From Polyangiaceae bacterium (lineage in GTDB: Bacteria > Myxococcota_A > Polyangia > Polyangiales > Polyangiaceae), in NCBI GenBank assembly GCA_016712345.1, contig JADJRH010000001.1, forward strand, positions 3,534,001 to 3,598,000: a stretch of 64,000 bases of DNA, written 5' to 3'. The position numbers were made by a program, and so were the translations under genes. Shown one piece after another: positions 63,252-64,000 of this stretch. How positions within the stretch are numbered: position 1 is the stretch's first letter; each line of letters opens with the position of its first letter. The notes beneath the pieces are model-generated. The model ran no database searches. It was not told where the DNA came from and worked only from the letters and a program-made list of their open reading frames with translations.

Positions 63252-63754
63252 GGCGTGGGCAGCGAAGCTGTCTTTTTGCGATCGGCCTTATCGGCTTTTT
63301 TGGTGGATGCCTTTTTGGTGGAGCCTGAGTCGACCGGGCGTGTGGTGCCGTCGGCGGTGGTTTCTTCAACAACAATGCCGTTGGCTCCCGAGCGGAGAAC
63401 GGTTCGCGGGCCGCCTGAATCGATGTCGCTGTCTGCGTCGTCCGATGTGTCGGCGGATGGTCCGAGCCGAACCACGTCGAGTGCGGGTCGATCGCTGTCG
63501 AGCGTTGGTGCCGCTGTTGGGGCGCCGGAGGTGGCGGGGCTCTCCGAAATGGTCGCGGGCAGAGGGCGGGCTTTGGAGCGTTCGAGCGCTTCGAGTCGTT
63601 CGCCGAGCGCGGCTTGGTCGGCACGGAGCCTGGAGATTTCGGCGGTGAGCGCCGCAAGTTCTTTGGATGTCGCGTCGCCGGCCGCCCCGCCGCAGCCGGC
63701 AAGGAGGCTGAGCGCGGTGACAACGGGCAACAGAAACGAACGGATCGTCCGCAT
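63248..63754 (-). CDS. Coiled-coil lipoprotein coupled to the LysM gene
   Basis: 168 residues from ATG 63754 (MRTIRSFLLPVV). Lipobox LSLLAGCGG, then a heptad-like coiled coil (LAALTAEISRLRADQAALGE, RLEALERS), a Ser/Pro/Ala-rich middle, and a Lys/Ala-rich tail (STKKASTKKADKADRKK) suited to contact with peptidoglycan or DNA. The layout is like small Lpp-type or trimeric envelope lipoproteins. Its stop overlaps the LysM start, so the two are translationally coupled. Confidence 0.7.
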   Translation of the reverse strand: MRTIRSFLLPVVTALSLLAGCGGAAGDATSKELAALTAEISRLRADQAALGERLEALERSKARPLPATISESPATSGAPTAAPTLDSDRPALDVVRLGPSADTSDDADSDIDSGGPRTVLRSGANGIVVEETTADGTTRPVDSGSTKKASTKKADKADRKKTASLPTP

Positions 63755-63848
63755 AGCCGCATGGTACCCAGCGCACGCGAGTGGGCCAAATCGGTTGCAT
63801 CGAGAGTGGGGCGGCTGTGCTAGGGTCGCGCGTCTTTTGGAGGCAATC

Positions 63849-64000
63849 GTGGGCAACAAATCAGCTTCATTCTTTTTTGGATCTCTTTTGGCGATCGCGT
63901 CGGCAAGCATGGTTGCCACGGCCGGTTGCGACGGCGGCAGCGACGGCACGGGCGGAGCCGGCGGTGGAACGGGTGGTTCAGCCGGCAGCGCTTGTTTTGA
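63849..64000 (+). CDS. Gly-rich lipoprotein, 5' end (cut by window edge)
   Basis: GTG 63849 follows TTGGAGGC. The visible 50 codons give a signal peptide (SFFFGSLLAIASASMVATAG) with Cys in ATAGCDG as probable lipobox, then a Gly/Thr/Ser-rich linker (GGAGGGTGGSAGSACF). This matches the design of the 17622 and 25930 lipoproteins. The frame stays open to the edge. Function unknown. Confidence 0.7.
   Translation, partial: MGNKSASFFFGSLLAIASASMVATAGCDGGSDGTGGAGGGTGGSAGSACF

Overview
The window most likely comes from a myxobacterium (Myxococcota, probably Polyangia). Three proteins end in MYXO-CTERM-like tails (GCGC/GCGAC/ACAC motif, hydrophobic stretch, Arg/Lys cluster). There are three Hanks-type Ser/Thr kinases, many Gly/Thr/Ser-rich or Cys-rich lipoproteins, FG-GAP/VCBS surface proteins, LysM proteins and two polyhydroxyalkanoate (PHA) loci. 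Base composition looks moderate in GC rather than the ~70% usual in this group. No phage, transposase, integrase or CRISPR array was found.

Layout. 1-2 kb: the cut 5' end of a B12-binding radical SAM gene, divergent from a 2OG-Fe(II) oxygenase and a methyltransferase. 2-6.4 kb: three proteins linked by a shared small domain and a PAWL motif. 6.5-12.4 kb: M49-like peptidase lipoprotein, PEGA-type kinase, APCDD1-like lipoprotein, LysR regulator. 12.4-15.4 kb: an RNA-repair cassette (HD-Pnk end-healing enzyme, Rnl2-type ligase, nucleotidyltransferase, one unknown protein). 15.4-17.4 kb: PHA locus 1 (phaR, phasin, phaC) with repeated TGTTGC-N3-GCAACA sites. 17.6-21.9 kb: a tightly overlapping four-gene operon (lipoprotein, hydrolase, outer-membrane protein, lipoprotein paralogue). 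22-25.9 kb: PHA locus 2. 25.9-30.8 kb: three surface lipoproteins. 31-34.8 kb: sucA, a hotdog thioesterase and a small MYXO-CTERM protein. 34.8-43.5 kb: surface protein, kinase/LysM pair, P450, HerA-like ATPase and a frameshifted DUF1295 gene. 43.5-46.3 kb: a receptor-like kinase with a periplasmic-binding domain.

The most unusual part is 46.3-58.7 kb. An ABC-F gene sits between ~285-bp inverted repeats whose inner edges coincide with its start and stop codons. A carbohydrate locus follows: GH31 lipoprotein, a 5'-nucleotidase-like protein, a GH13 enzyme fused to a radical SAM domain (apparently split by a -1 frameshift), and a tandem CBM21-like lipoprotein. Then comes a promoter-driven cluster of five CCA-less, partly aberrant tRNA genes, and a small broken gene carrying a third copy of the repeat core.

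59-64 kb: an AsmA-like protein, a DapA-family aldolase, a dense block of CTAG-bounded palindromes, a LysM protein with a coiled-coil lipoprotein, and the start of a further lipoprotein at the right edge. Two words stand out across the window: the palindrome GTGTACAC (19 copies located by eye) and TCTACCC/GGGTAGA (several dozen). Coordinates and motifs were read by eye; family names rest on recognised motifs, not on searches.
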